Assembly (NCBI RefSeq): GCF_918698095.1 | Contig: NZ_CAKKLY010000017.1 | Location: forward strand, 22,149 to 86,148 | DNA from: Arthrobacter sp. Bi83 | GTDB lineage: Bacteria; Actinomycetota; Actinomycetes; Actinomycetales; Micrococcaceae | DNA length: 64,000 bases | Direction of reading: 5' to 3' | Shown here: one piece after another, positions 50,594-61,741 of the stretch | Position numbering within the stretch: the stretch's first letter is position 1 | How the letters are laid out: each line of letters starts with the position of its first letter | Translations under genes and position numbers: made by a program | The notes under the pieces: generated by a model | The model's input: only the letters and a program-made list of their open reading frames with translations | The model's database searches: none | Told to the model about the DNA's origin: nothing

Positions 50594-52423
50594 ATTCGTT
50601 CTGATTCTTTCCTCCGCTCTGCCCTCGCCACGCTGCTGCTGACAGCACTGTCGGTGACCACCGCGGGAGTGTCCGCGGGAACCGCGGGTACTGTGCCCGT
50701 TTCCCGGTCGGCCGGGGGAGCCGCCCGCTACCTCGTGCGCTATGCCCCCGGGACGGACGTCGCGGGGGCAGCCAAGACCCTGCGCTCGCGGAACATCGCC
50801 GTCGGACGCACATTCTCGAAGGCGCTTCGCGGCGCCGTCGTGACAGCGACGCCCGCCCAGGCCGCAGAGCTGAAGAGCTCCGCGCAGGTGGCCGCCGTCG
50901 AAATTGATGCCCCCGTGACGGCCGCCGAAACCCAGCAGCCAGCCCCGTGGGGACTGGACCGCATCGACCAGCACGCCCTGCCCCTGTCCGGTTCCTACAC
51001 GTCGGCTGGTTCGGGCTCCGGCGTGAGTGCCTACGTGATAGACTCCGGCGTTCTCGCCTCCCACAGCGAGTTCGGCGGCCGCGTCGCTGCGGGATGGACG
51101 GCCGTGGCCGACGGACGCGGAACAGGTGACTGCAACGGCCACGGAACGCACGTCGCCGGCACCATCGCCGGTAAGACCTATGGTGTTGCGAAGGCCGCCA
51201 CCATCATTCCCGTGCGTGTCCTGGACTGCAGCGGATCCGGTTTCAACTCCGACGTGATCGCAGGCCTCGAGTGGGTGGCCTCCCACCACCAGGCCGGGAC
51301 GCCCGCCGTTGCCAATATGAGCCTCGGCAGCACCGCCAGCGCCATGGTGGACGCGGCAGTACAGGGCGTACTCAACGACGGCGTCACAGCGGTGGTTGCA
51401 GCCGGCAATTCCGCCACCGATGCCTGCAACAGCTCCCCGGCCCGGGTGCCCGACGCACTGACCGTCGCCGCAAGTGACTCGTCGGACCGGCAGGCTTCGT
51501 TTTCCAACTTCGGCAGCTGCGTTGACCTGTACGCGCCGGGCGTGGGAATCACGTCGGCAGGGATCGCCTCGGCGACGGCGACTGCCTCGATGAGCGGAAC
51601 CTCCATGGCGTCGCCGCATGTGGCCGGCGCGGCCGCTGCAGTGCTGTCGCGCTCGCCGGATCTGGCTCCCGCGGCGGTGGCGGCCCGGCTGATCTCCGGC
51701 TCCACTCCCGCGGCGATCACGGGCAGCGGGGCCGGAACACCGAACCGCCTGCTGTACTCGGACCCCTCCGCCCGCATCCTCACGGTCCCAACCGTTACCG
51801 CCCGCACGCCGGGCGCCAACGGCACCGGCGTGGCCGTCAGCGGCAACGTGACGGCCACCTTCAGCACAGCCGTCCAGGGAATCGGCGGCAGTTCCTTCAT
51901 GCTGAAAAGCCCCGGCGGCGCCGTCATCCCGGCGGCGGTCACCTACAGTGCCAGCACGCGCACGGCCACGCTGAACCCGGCGTCCGGCCTTGCCAATGAC
52001 ACGAAGTACACCGCCACTTTGCTCGGCGGAACCGCAGCCGTCCGGGACGCCGCGGGTACTCCGCTGGCCACGACCAGCTGGACCTTCACCACGGGGCCGG
52101 CGCCTGTGATCACCGGGATGAGCCCCCGTCCCGGCGCCTCCCTGGTCCGGCGGTCGAGCAATATCGCTGTGACTTTCGGCGAAGCCATCCAGGGTGCAGG
52201 CACCGGCACCATCTACGTCAAGAACTCGGTCACCGGCGCGAAGATGGCCGCGACGGTCTCCCGCTACGGAACCACCAACCAATGGATCCTGAACCCGTCC
52301 GCCACGCTGGCCGCCAGGACCAGCTACACCGTTACCGTCACGGGTGGACCGGAGGCCGTCCGCGACCTCGCCGGCAACAGCCTGACGACGTACAGCTGGA
52401 ACTTCACCACCGGTTCGCTGTGA
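50594..52423 (+). CDS. Secreted subtilisin-like serine protease (S8) with two Ig-like domains, probable ATT start
   Basis: About 609 residues if translation starts at ATT 50594. Residues 1-30 then form a normal signal peptide ([24 protein letters not shown], cut after GVSA). An inhibitor-I9 propeptide (about 44-110) precedes the catalytic domain: D150 in VIDSGV, H183 in GHGTHVAG, S337 in GTSMASPH. Two Ig-like domains fill about 395-609. AGGAA lies six bases before the ATT; the in-frame TAG is at 50582-50584 and no ATG, GTG or TTG lies between. The first normal start, GTG 50654, would cut the signal peptide in half. The protease is secreted and probably non-specific. Confidence 0.85.
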   Translation: MRSDSFLRSALATLLLTALSVTTAGVSAGTAGTVPVSRSAGGAARYLVRYAPGTDVAGAAKTLRSRNIAVGRTFSKALRGAVVTATPAQAAELKSSAQVAAVEIDAPVTAAETQQPAPWGLDRIDQHALPLSGSYTSAGSGSGVSAYVIDSGVLASHSEFGGRVAAGWTAVADGRGTGDCNGHGTHVAGTIAGKTYGVAKAATIIPVRVLDCSGSGFNSDVIAGLEWVASHHQAGTPAVANMSLGSTASAMVDAAVQGVLNDGVTAVVAAGNSATDACNSSPARVPDALTVAASDSSDRQASFSNFGSCVDLYAPGVGITSAGIASATATASMSGTSMASPHVAGAAAAVLSRSPDLAPAAVAARLISGSTPAAITGSGAGTPNRLLYSDPSARILTVPTVTARTPGANGTGVAVSGNVTATFSTAVQGIGGSSFMLKSPGGAVIPAAVTYSASTRTATLNPASGLANDTKYTATLLGGTAAVRDAAGTPLATTSWTFTTGPAPVITGMSPRPGASLVRRSSNIAVTFGEAIQGAGTGTIYVKNSVTGAKMAATVSRYGTTNQWILNPSATLAARTSYTVTVTGGPEAVRDLAGNSLTTYSWNFTTGSL

Positions 52424-52461
52424 AGTAGCAGGTTCGCTTTTAGCTTGCAGGCACAAAGACA

Positions 52462-52499
52462 GAGGACGACGGCGGCACTTGCGTGCCGCCGTCGTCCTC
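52462..52499. terminator. Bidirectional terminator hairpin, ACGACGGCGG family variant
   Basis: Arms 52462-52478 and 52483-52499 pair over 17 bases around TTGC. The core is ACGACGGCGGC here. It lies between convergent gene ends at 52423 and 52540. Confidence 0.88.
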
Positions 52500-52539
52500 C
52501 CAGTCGCTAAACAGTCAGTGGGAAAGCCCTCGCGGACTG

Positions 52540-53079
52540 TTACCTACGCCCGTTGTCGACACGGATGTAAGCCGTGGGGCTCGTGTCACGGTCGGACCCC
52601 CAAGAATCGCGCTTCTTGTCGTTGTTCTTGAACTGGATCTTCACTTCATGGAACACCTTGACGAACTTGTCGCCGCGGTCAGCACGAACCTTCTCCACGT
52701 TGTAGACATGTTCGTCGCTGTCTTTGCCGACCCAGACCCAGCCCTTGTCGGACCCGATGCGATGGTCTCGCCCGTTTTCCTTGAACATTTTTTGCTCGAA
52801 GTAAACCCGGGTTCCCTTGTCGCAGTGGATCTTGAACGCGAACTTGACATCAACGGACTTGCTGTCCTTCTTGTCCCTGTTGTTGTTCCTTCCGTGGTCC
52901 GCAGTCGGCCTGTAGGCCGTGACGCTACAGTTGTCCCCGTTCGAATGGCGGGGCGCTGCTGCCGTCGCCGTGCTGGCAAAGGCAACGGGGCCGGCAAGCA
53001 GTCCCAAGGAAACTGTCGTAATCATTGCGAACCGGGCCGAGAAGGAATGGCGGCTTCGGATCGTCGGAGTTGTAGTCAT
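52540..53079 (-). CDS. Small secreted basic protein, unknown
   Basis: A 179-residue exported protein with a signal peptide (SLGLLAGPVAFASTATAAA, cut near residue 40). The mature part is rich in lysine, aspartate and arginine and looks beta-rich (VDVKFAFKIHCDKGTRVYFE, then VEKVRADRGDKFVKVFHEVK). It holds two cysteines (NCSV and IHCD), which could form a disulfide. AGGAG precedes the ATG at 53079. A strong hairpin with a T run lies in its leader (53189-53207). No family recognised. Confidence 0.78.
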   Translation of the reverse strand: MTTTPTIRSRHSFSARFAMITTVSLGLLAGPVAFASTATAAAPRHSNGDNCSVTAYRPTADHGRNNNRDKKDSKSVDVKFAFKIHCDKGTRVYFEQKMFKENGRDHRIGSDKGWVWVGKDSDEHVYNVEKVRADRGDKFVKVFHEVKIQFKNNDKKRDSWGSDRDTSPTAYIRVDNGRR

Positions 53080-53188
53080 TTCTACTCCTGCATTGATATG
53101 CAAAATTTTTTTGTGGACGGGCAGCACCGGCAGATCCCGTTGCGTTGGCAGGCTGAGTCAGCCGTTTGTGTCCCGTTATTAAAAAGGG

Positions 53189-53207
53189 CTCCCGTAAGCT
53201 ACGGGAG
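53189..53207 (-). terminator. Terminator-like hairpin in the leader of the small secreted protein gene
   Basis: On the minus strand CTCCCGTA-GCT-TACGGGAG is followed by CCCTTTTT, a textbook intrinsic terminator, yet it lies upstream of a gene start (53079) and downstream of another terminator. CTCCCGT could instead pair with AACGGGAC about 17 bases downstream. The arrangement suggests transcription attenuation. Confidence 0.6.
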
Positions 53208-53335
53208 ACCAGGGGCCGGATTCATTTTCAAGGCTTTGTCCTTGGATCCGGTACTTCATTATCTTACGCCCGACTCTCGGTTTGAGCGCTTCTTTCCACC
53301 GATTTTGGTTGCGGGCGATCCTGGAGGCAAATGCG

Positions 53336-53370
53336 AACGGCCGACGACGGCCTAGGCGTCGTCGGCCGTT
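53336..53370 (-). terminator. Terminator after the alpha/beta hydrolase gene
   Basis: AACGGCCGACGACG (53336-53349) pairs perfectly with CGTCGTCGGCCGTT (53357-53370) around GCCTAGG. It starts 34 bases after the hydrolase stop. Core GACGACG relates it loosely to the other hairpins. Confidence 0.82.
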
Positions 53371-53403
53371 ATGCGCTCTTATCTGCCTGCCGGCCTTATA
53401 GAG

Positions 53404-55439
<2,036 letters not shown>

Positions 55440-55456
<17 letters not shown>

Positions 55457-57464
55457 TCCGGTACAGCGCCCGGCCGCCGTCCGCAGCGACCTGCTCGAAG
55501 CCCTGATCCGTGGAGACGTTGTAGAAGCCGGGCCAACTTTTCAGGCTGGCGCTCCCGTGCGAGCCGCCCGCAATGTCCTGGTAGAAGTGCGTCGCCCCCA
55601 CCTTGAGCAGGGCGGCGCAGACTGACTTGTAAGTGTGCAGGCGGTTGAAGCCGGTGCGAAGCAGCTCTTTGGCTGCGCTCGAAGCCGTCGCAGCGCCCAG
55701 CTGGGTGTAGACGACGTGCCTTCCCGTGAGCGCATAGAAATACGTTTCGCCGTTGAAGGGATCCCCGATCACCACGGCATCCGCGGGAAGCAGGGCTCCG
55801 GCACGCTGGATGAACGCCTGTTCGCCGCTGGACAGGACGCCATTGCCTGGCTTGGCGGAGACGGCGTAGTTCTGCGCAGCCACAGCGACCCGGTCAACCG
55901 ACCGGTAAGCCGCCGAACTGAAATAGATCGCGCCGGTGATGACCATGACACAGCCGGTGAAAAGAGCCGCCGGCACCTTCCACCGCCCGGATACGGCGGC
56001 GTCGGGCCACCTGGCGGACACGGCCCGGATGACGGTCCCGGTGATGACGACGATGGTCAGCGCGGCCAGAATGCTCCCGGCCATGGCGATGAACGGAGCG
56101 ATCCTTTGCGTGTCCTTATACCAAAAGCCGGTCAGCCACCTGAGGCCGTTCTCGGGTCCGGCCGCCAGCACGTAAAGCACCACGAACGCCAACCACGAGA
56201 CGGCAAGCGGACGCGCTTCCCGAACGAAGACGGCAATGATCGCGCCGACGATGGCCAGCAGGCCCACCACGAGGTTGAAGTCATCCGGGGACGGGGTACG
56301 GAGGGCGGGAAACTGCGGAAGATCGAACAGCGCAAGATTAACGGAATCAGGAATCACTGCCCGGACCGCCCGGCGATACGCCATGACGCCCGCCAGCAGT
56401 TTGAAGCCGGCCAAGGCCGAATATAACAGCACCGCAGCGAGGACCGCCCCGGCAGTGGCGGCCCCGGTGATCCAGGGCCGGCGGCGGAGTCCCCGCAGGA
56501 AAAGCGGGAGGAGGCCAGCCGCCACAAACGGAAGAACAGCAACTGCCAGGGCAAAGATGGTGCTCGGATGGGCGGCAACGCAACCGCCCAGGGCCGCCGC
56601 GCAGACGACGCCCAGAAGTATATTTTGTCCGCGCGTGGTCACGCCGCGCTCTCCGGAGGTCAGCCGCCGCAGCAGCAGTATGGCCACCGCCGCGGTGGCA
56701 GGAACCAGGGCAGTGGCGAGGCCGTTGGGCCACTGCCCGCTGCGCAGCAGCTGGGCGAACGGGAAGCTGATGAAGGAGGCACCCAGCAGCGGCGTCAGCG
56801 CCCAGACTGCAGGATGCCGCGGCACGACCGCCGATGCCAGAAAAGCCAGGCCGATCGGCCAGATGATGCCGCCGATGACGACGGAGGACAGATTTGCCGC
56901 TGCGGTCACGTCAGGGAAAAGGGCCACCGCGCTGTGCCAGCCGGAGGGGTAATAGGTCGGCCTGCCGGCTCCGAAGATGGGGGCAATGCCCCACGGCGTT
57001 GCATTGCCCGATTCCTGGATCCATCGAAGGGCATTCAGGTGGAAGATCGGGTCCCACCCCTGCGACGCTGTCCCCGGGTTTCCGATGCCGCGCAGCAGCG
57101 CCCGGCAGGTCAGGACCGAGCCGACGGCCAGGCCGGCACCCACGCCGACCTTCGTGGATGCAGGGAGGGCGGGCGGCACCAGCGGTGTGCGGAATGCATA
57201 GCGCCTGCCGATGAGCCAGGGGAGCAGGACCAGCGGAACAGCCAGTCCGACGGCGGTTGCCGGGTTCCACGGGAGGTGCAAGGCCGCCGCCGCGAAGGTT
57301 CCCGCCATGTAGAGCAGCAAGGTGACGGCCGGGCCCAGCGCGACGGCGGCAGGCCATCCCGTCCTTAGCGGGAGGAGCGCAAGGGTTCCCGGGAGGAAAA
57401 ACGCGGCCAGGAGGAGCAGGGTAGTCAGGGCCGGGCGTGCCAGCTCGGGTAGCCAGTCGAGCAT
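55440..57464 (-). CDS. DUF6541-like multi-span membrane protein
   Basis: A 674-residue protein with about 14 membrane spans in residues 1-530 and an exported or soluble C-terminal part (about 540-674) with GDPFNGETYFYALTGRHVVY. The plan resembles actinobacterial arabinosyl/mannosyl glycosyltransferases of the GT-C type and the family I recall as DUF6541. A periplasmic loop holds FYNPSGWH-like YYPSGWHSAVAL. It starts six bases after a pyruvyltransferase-like gene, so the two probably act together in cell-surface glycan synthesis. Substrate unknown. Confidence 0.8.
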
Positions 57465-57470
57465 GTCCGG

Positions 57471-58676
57471 TCAGTTTGCTCCGTGCCGGATCTTGTTCCT
57501 CCGGGACGTGCCCAGAGTGATTCCAAAGAGCTTGGCGGCATTGGCGGAACGTGAGCCTGGCTGGTCTTCCGCCCGGGGGTAGACCTTCGCGGCTTCTGCG
57601 TGCTTCTGCGACACGAGCGCCGCCACGCCGGCCTGCAGGGATCCGCGGTGCGGCGGCATCCCGGGCTCGTCAGCACCCATCGCGAGGGACCACCCGCTTC
57701 CCAGCGCGGCCACCGACTCGTGTTTGACGTCGTAGTAGCCCTCTTTCATGCCGACGGCGATGCCGCGCGCGCCGGCGGCGGCAGCGAGGAGATGGAAATG
57801 GAAGCGGCTCGTGATCCAGGTCTGGCTGTCCGAGAGCGGAAGGCCGTGGGTCCAGATGTGTGAGAACGGCAGGAACCGCTCCTCGGGGATGAGATCGGCC
57901 ATAAGCTCGTAGGCCGCGCGGTCGCCACCGGGAATGGCTTCGATGTAGAAGGCCTTGCGGCCCTCGCCGGCGGCCTCTTCCACGGCAGTGCGCGCCAACG
58001 CGACGGCTGTCTCGAACCGCTCCGGATCGGCGGTGTCGCTTTGAATACACACGTAGAGCGCAGCCTCTCCCCGGGCGCGGGCGACTTCCCCGGCCACCCC
58101 GAGGAACGCGTCATCCAACCCGCGGTCGACTCGGTAGGCCGCTGCCCCGGCTTCATCCCTCGCCGTGACATGGCTGAATCCTTGGAACAGGGGCATCTCG
58201 GCAGGCGCGGAGGTCACCAGCGGCATGAGTCCCTGGCCGGTCGCGACGAGTCGTGCACCCGTCAGGTCGCGGACGGCGCGCATGGCGACGACGAGTCCCG
58301 CATGGTGCGACCAGTTCTCGTTGATGTAGCCCCCGCCCATGAGGTGGAGCGATTCGGCTTCCCGCAACTTGAGGAGGCCAAGATCGTAGGACGGGGAGCC
58401 GAGCCCGGTGACACGGGCTCTGATGGTGTCCGCCGAGGTCTCGATGGGAACGTCGGCGTTTTCGTGAACCAGCCGCCAGAGCGTGTTCGTTACGCGCAGC
58501 CGCGGATGCAGCCCGTCGAAGAGGACCTGCGCGAGGCCTGGCTGTGGGCAATCCAGCCAAACCTCGGCGTCGGGCCGCTCGACCGCCAAATACCTGAGCC
58601 AGGCGGCGGCAATGAATTCGTCGCCAAAGTTGGGATTGCCCGAGGGGCCGATCAGATAAATGAGACCCGACTGCAT
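57471..58676 (-). CDS. Polysaccharide pyruvyl transferase family protein
   Basis: A 401-residue protein of the polysaccharide pyruvyltransferase (PS_pyruv_trans) family: opening YLIGPSGNPNFGDEFIAAAW, then SLHLMGGGYINENWSHHAGL and later SRFHFHLLAAAAGARGIAVG. Family members add pyruvate ketals to surface polysaccharides or have related glycosyltransferase-like roles. It is followed after six bases by a GT-C-like membrane protein, suggesting a two-gene unit for a decorated surface glycan. The ATG at 58676 has no strong ribosome binding site, but the fold begins there. Confidence 0.88.
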   Translation of the reverse strand: MQSGLIYLIGPSGNPNFGDEFIAAAWLRYLAVERPDAEVWLDCPQPGLAQVLFDGLHPRLRVTNTLWRLVHENADVPIETSADTIRARVTGLGSPSYDLGLLKLREAESLHLMGGGYINENWSHHAGLVVAMRAVRDLTGARLVATGQGLMPLVTSAPAEMPLFQGFSHVTARDEAGAAAYRVDRGLDDAFLGVAGEVARARGEAALYVCIQSDTADPERFETAVALARTAVEEAAGEGRKAFYIEAIPGGDRAAYELMADLIPEERFLPFSHIWTHGLPLSDSQTWITSRFHFHLLAAAAGARGIAVGMKEGYYDVKHESVAALGSGWSLAMGADEPGMPPHRGSLQAGVAALVSQKHAEAAKVYPRAEDQPGSRSANAAKLFGITLGTSRRNKIRHGAN

Positions 58677-58840
58677 GGTGAAGACTATAGCGTTCCTGAC
58701 CGGCCAAGGCCTGACTCCTTACGGACAGAGTACGAGGATGACGCCGGCGGACGGCGCCGGATCTACAGGGCATGGTCTGTTGCGACCGACAGGCGTAACC
58801 TACTGGCAAAGCAGGGATCCTCCGGTTGGGGGTGAGTTCC

Positions 58841-59620
58841 ATGGAAAAGAATGACGACGACGGCGCCGCCCCCCGCGGGCGCGCTCTTCCGGCGGAAGGT
58901 CCGGGAGCAGCCGGTCGGACTGAACCTGCAGCATCCTTCCGGCTGGCCGCAAGCCTGCTGTTTGCCGGCGTCGTGCTCTCCCTGGCGGCCGGCATCCTTC
59001 ATCCGGAGGGTGCCAGCGCGAATGACCACGTAGCCGCCTTCACGGAGTATGCGGCCAGCGACCTGTGGATCGGCGTCCATCTGGGCCAGTTCGCGGGCAT
59101 GGCGGTCCTCATAGCCGGGCTGTTTGTCCTGGGAACCACACTCGACGACGTGCCGGGCCATGCGCCCTGGACGGCGCGCCTCGGAACACTGGCGGCGGCT
59201 GCAGCGCTTGCCCTCTACGGCGGGCTCCAGGCGGTGGACGGCGTGGCGCTCAAGCATTCGGTGGATGCCTGGATCGCGGCGGAGGGGCCGGAGAAGGCCC
59301 TGCGGTTCGCCGCGGCTGAGGACATTCGGTGGCTCGAGTGGGGAATGCGAAGCTACCAGAGCTTTGTGCTGGGCGCCGCCCTCGTGCTCCTCGGCTTCGC
59401 AGTGCGGACGGCGCGGCGGATTCCCAGGGCGGTGGGCTACCTCATGGCCTTGTCCGGCGTGGCCTACGTTGTCCAGGGCGGGGTCATTGGCGCAGAAGGA
59501 TTTTCCAGCAGCAACACCGTGCCGACTTTGGCGGGGATCGTGCTGATCGTGGTCTGGACTGCCTGGCTTCTCGTCAGCTCCCTCCGAAGAACCCAGGGCA
59601 CCGGACCTGGGCGCACATAG
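58841..59620 (+). CDS. Multi-span membrane protein, unknown
   Basis: A 259-residue protein with a disordered N terminus (to about residue 32) and about six membrane spans: RLAASLLFAGVVLSLAAGIL, then GMAVLIAGLFVLG and others. The loop HPEGASANDHVAAFTEYA between the first two spans is typical of small DUF4386-like membrane proteins. The ATG at 58841 follows GGGGTGAG; TTG and GTG codons 9-15 bases upstream are less likely. No function can be assigned. Confidence 0.78.
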   Translation: MEKNDDDGAAPRGRALPAEGPGAAGRTEPAASFRLAASLLFAGVVLSLAAGILHPEGASANDHVAAFTEYAASDLWIGVHLGQFAGMAVLIAGLFVLGTTLDDVPGHAPWTARLGTLAAAAALALYGGLQAVDGVALKHSVDAWIAAEGPEKALRFAAAEDIRWLEWGMRSYQSFVLGAALVLLGFAVRTARRIPRAVGYLMALSGVAYVVQGGVIGAEGFSSSNTVPTLAGIVLIVVWTAWLLVSSLRRTQGTGPGRT

Positions 59621-59719
59621 ACTGGTTCCGCTGCACTGCCGCCAAGGGCACGCGGCGTTTCTTGAAGCGCGGGCCTTGAGGCGGCGCATGATCGGCAGTT
59701 CCGAGTGAAAGGCAGTTCC

Positions 59720-59965
59720 ATGAGCGACCCCAACAACCCGACGCACGAATCCGCGGGCCTTGAAGGCCCCGGCGACCCGGACGCCGTCGATCCCCGGCAG
59801 CCCCACCCTGAGGCGGGCAAAGCGGGGAACATCCGTGAAGAGCAGCTGACCCAGGCGGCCGGTACCGTGCCGGCGAGCTACGTGGGAAGCGGCGCCCCGG
59901 ACGCTGAGCACAAACCGGAAGAAGCTGCGGACGAGTCGGGCATGTGGGACTCGGAGGAAAAGTAG
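59720..59965 (+). CDS. Small acidic hydrophilic protein
   Basis: An 81-residue protein beginning MSDPNNPTHESAGLEGPGDP and ending ESGMWDSEEK. It is acidic and proline/glycine-rich, with no hydrophobic segment, and is probably disordered. AAAGGCAG precedes the ATG; a GTG 15 bases upstream is an alternative. Codon use matches the neighbourhood. Function unknown. Confidence 0.6.
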   Translation: MSDPNNPTHESAGLEGPGDPDAVDPRQPHPEAGKAGNIREEQLTQAAGTVPASYVGSGAPDAEHKPEEAADESGMWDSEEK

Positions 59966-59989
59966 GCCGGGACTGTCCCGCCCACGCGG

Positions 59990-60655
59990 TCAGAACCAGG
60001 GAATAACGCGGTCGGCGCGGTGCCGGGTGGCTTCAATGAGCCGAGCGTTGGCTTCGTCGGATCCGCCGGCCCAGGCCTCAGCCGCGGCGCGGTCCATGCC
60101 GAAGAGGATGTGCCGCTCCACGAGCCGCGAAAGGCGCAGATCCGGGGGAGTGTCGATGAACCACACCTCGTCCAGCTGGGACCGGACGTGGCGCCACTGC
60201 GGCTCGTCGGACAGCAGGTAGTTGCCCTCGGTGATGATGAGCGGCACGCGCGCGGGAACCGCGATGGACGCGGCGACGGGTTCATCGATCGAGCGCCGGA
60301 AGTCCGGTGCGTAGACAACGTCTTCGTCCCGCCGCGCCAGCCGCTGCAGCAGCGAGAAGTAGCCGCCGACGTCGAAGGTGTCCGGAGCGCCCTTGCGCTC
60401 CTTCAAGGGCGTACCGTCGATGACGGCGTTCCCCAGGTGGAACCCGTCCATGGGAACCACGAGCGCCAATCCGGGCCCCATGGTTTCCGCGAGGCGGGCG
60501 GAGAACGTGGATTTTCCGGAGCCGGGGGCACCGGCCACCCCGAGCAGGGTCCGCGTTCCATTGGACAGCCGGAGGCGCAGTTCGGCCACGGCCTGCCGGA
60601 TTTCCGGGGAGTCGAAGGCCCGGAGCGCGGGCGGCTGGGCGTTGCGCGTTGTCAT
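59990..60655 (-). CDS. Nucleoside/nucleotide kinase family protein (uridine kinase-like P-loop)
   Basis: A 221-residue P-loop protein related to uridine kinase/pantothenate kinase. Walker A GAPGSGKST lies at about residues 43-51, followed by VPMDGFHLGNAVID (the phosphate-acceptor-binding stretch) and LIITEGNYLL. In other actinobacteria, members lie near sugar transporters and may phosphorylate sugars or nucleosides. Neighbours give no clue here. Confidence 0.88.
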   Translation of the reverse strand: MTTRNAQPPALRAFDSPEIRQAVAELRLRLSNGTRTLLGVAGAPGSGKSTFSARLAETMGPGLALVVPMDGFHLGNAVIDGTPLKERKGAPDTFDVGGYFSLLQRLARRDEDVVYAPDFRRSIDEPVAASIAVPARVPLIITEGNYLLSDEPQWRHVRSQLDEVWFIDTPPDLRLSRLVERHILFGMDRAAAEAWAGGSDEANARLIEATRHRADRVIPWF

Positions 60656-60717
60656 GGAAAGAATCCTAGGCGAGGTCCGGCGCGGACGTGAGCGGGTCCG
60701 GCGCTTCAGCCGGCGGA

Positions 60718-61167
60718 TCAGTCCAGGGGAATCGTCACGGTCACTGCCGTGCCCAATCCTGGTTCCGAGTCGACGGCTACTGTCCCGCCGGCTTCCTGCA
60801 CCGCCGCGTGCACGGTCCGGTGCCCCGCCGACCGGGGACCCGATCCGCAGCCGTTGTCCGCAACAGTAAGCCGGATACCGTGGAACACGGCGGCGAGCCT
60901 TACCGTCACGTCGGTGGCATGCGAGTGCCGGAACGTGTGGCTCAGGGCTTCCTGCGCAGACTGGTACAGCAGGATGGCGCAGCTTGCCGAGATCTCCACG
61001 CCGTGATGGGGCGTCTCCCAGTGGGCGCAGGTGCCTTGGCGGCGCAGCGGTGCCGTTAGCCGGTCGATGCAGCCGGCGAGCCCGAGCCTGTGGAAGTCCA
61101 CGGGTTCAGGATCCGTGATAACTCCCCCGACCTCGGTGACTTCTTCGAGAGTTGCTGCGTTGTTCAT
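60718..61167 (-). CDS. Stand-alone histidine-kinase-like ATPase domain
   Basis: A 149-residue protein consisting of only the ATP-binding half of a NarX/DesK-type sensor kinase. The N box reads LYQSAQEALSHTFRHSHA, with histidine where asparagine is expected, and the G1 box reads VADNGCGSG; GGTVAVDSEPGLGTAVTV matches the family C terminus. The sensor and phosphorylated-histidine domains are missing. AAGGAAG precedes the ATG, so it is a real short gene and not simply a fragment, although ATP binding may be weakened. No response regulator is adjacent. Confidence 0.78.
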   Translation of the reverse strand: MNNAATLEEVTEVGGVITDPEPVDFHRLGLAGCIDRLTAPLRRQGTCAHWETPHHGVEISASCAILLYQSAQEALSHTFRHSHATDVTVRLAAVFHGIRLTVADNGCGSGPRSAGHRTVHAAVQEAGGTVAVDSEPGLGTAVTVTIPLD

Positions 61168-61355
61168 GGTGCCCGCGCTTCCTTGCGGCTCTTAATGCGT
61201 TCCCCGAGGGAGCCGTTCCCAACAGGCTGATGGATCAAGGGTGGCGCGGGCGGATCAGGCTTAGCGCGGGATTTCCTCAGGATCGGATCAGCTTTTCACC
61301 GGGTCAATATTTACCGGGCAAATGTCGGCTGGTCCAATGTTCGCCGGGAGGCTTA

Positions 61356-61595
61356 CTACTGGGCCAGGGTCCAGGGCTGGAGCGCCTGCCGCGGGTACGT
61401 GACAGCGTCAGCGGCGTCAAGGACTTCCAGTGCTGTCATGTGGGCCGCGGCCGCGACGTCCCGGATGGGCTTGCCGTGCGTCACCGCTGCCGCCACGGCT
61501 GTTTGCAGGGTCACCGCTGCAGGCTCGTGCTCTGCACTCTCGGATTCCAGCGTGGCAGCGGCTTCTTCCACGGCCCGGATGTCGTCATCGTCCAT
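61356..61595 (-). CDS. 79-residue acidic protein, unknown
   Basis: A small protein beginning MDDDDIRAVEEAAATLESES. Most of it is helical and alanine-rich; DVAAAAHMTALEVLDAADA is like a short helix-turn-helix but without clear DNA-binding residues. GAGGAG lies eight bases before the ATG. It is divergent from a TetR gene. Family unknown. Confidence 0.68.
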   Translation of the reverse strand: MDDDDIRAVEEAAATLESESAEHEPAAVTLQTAVAAAVTHGKPIRDVAAAAHMTALEVLDAADAVTYPRQALQPWTLAQ

Positions 61596-61694
61596 CAGTG
61601 CGCTCCTCTTCTCTGCTTCATTGCAGTACCGCCGGCGGCGCCCTCAGGGGTACGTTGCCCCGAAGACGTCACTTCATCCTGATAGAAACAATAG

Positions 61695-61710
61695 GACAGA
61701 CAAGTCTGTC
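61695..61710. promoter_or_regulatory. TetR operator palindrome GACAGAC-AA-GTCTGTC
   Basis: Perfect seven-base arms (61695-61701 and 61704-61710) around AA, 31 bases upstream of the TetR gene start and 100 bases upstream of the divergent small gene. The form is a common TetR-family site; the regulator probably binds here and controls both. Confidence 0.7.
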
Positions 61711-61741
61711 TCGGCCAGTCCCAAGGTAGAGTATTTCTCTA

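Larger units (their letters stand above)
53080..53403 (-). other. Leader and intergenic stretch before the small secreted protein gene
   Basis: On the minus strand this 324-base interval begins with the hydrolase terminator (53336-53370). It then holds a possible -10 (TAAGAT near 53263-53268), the terminator-like hairpin at 53189-53207 and about 110 bases of further leader. No coding sequence is credible. Confidence 0.55.

Noticed and set aside
50654..52423. GTG 50654 as the protease start
   Set aside because: It removes the n-region and half of the hydrophobic core of the signal peptide and has no ribosome binding site, whereas ATT 50594 has one at good spacing.
53080..53340. A known riboswitch (c-di-AMP ydaO type or c-di-GMP type) in the leader of the small secreted protein
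   Set aside because: Some GC-rich runs resemble them, but the conserved cores of those riboswitches could not be found by eye; only the terminator-like hairpin is supported.
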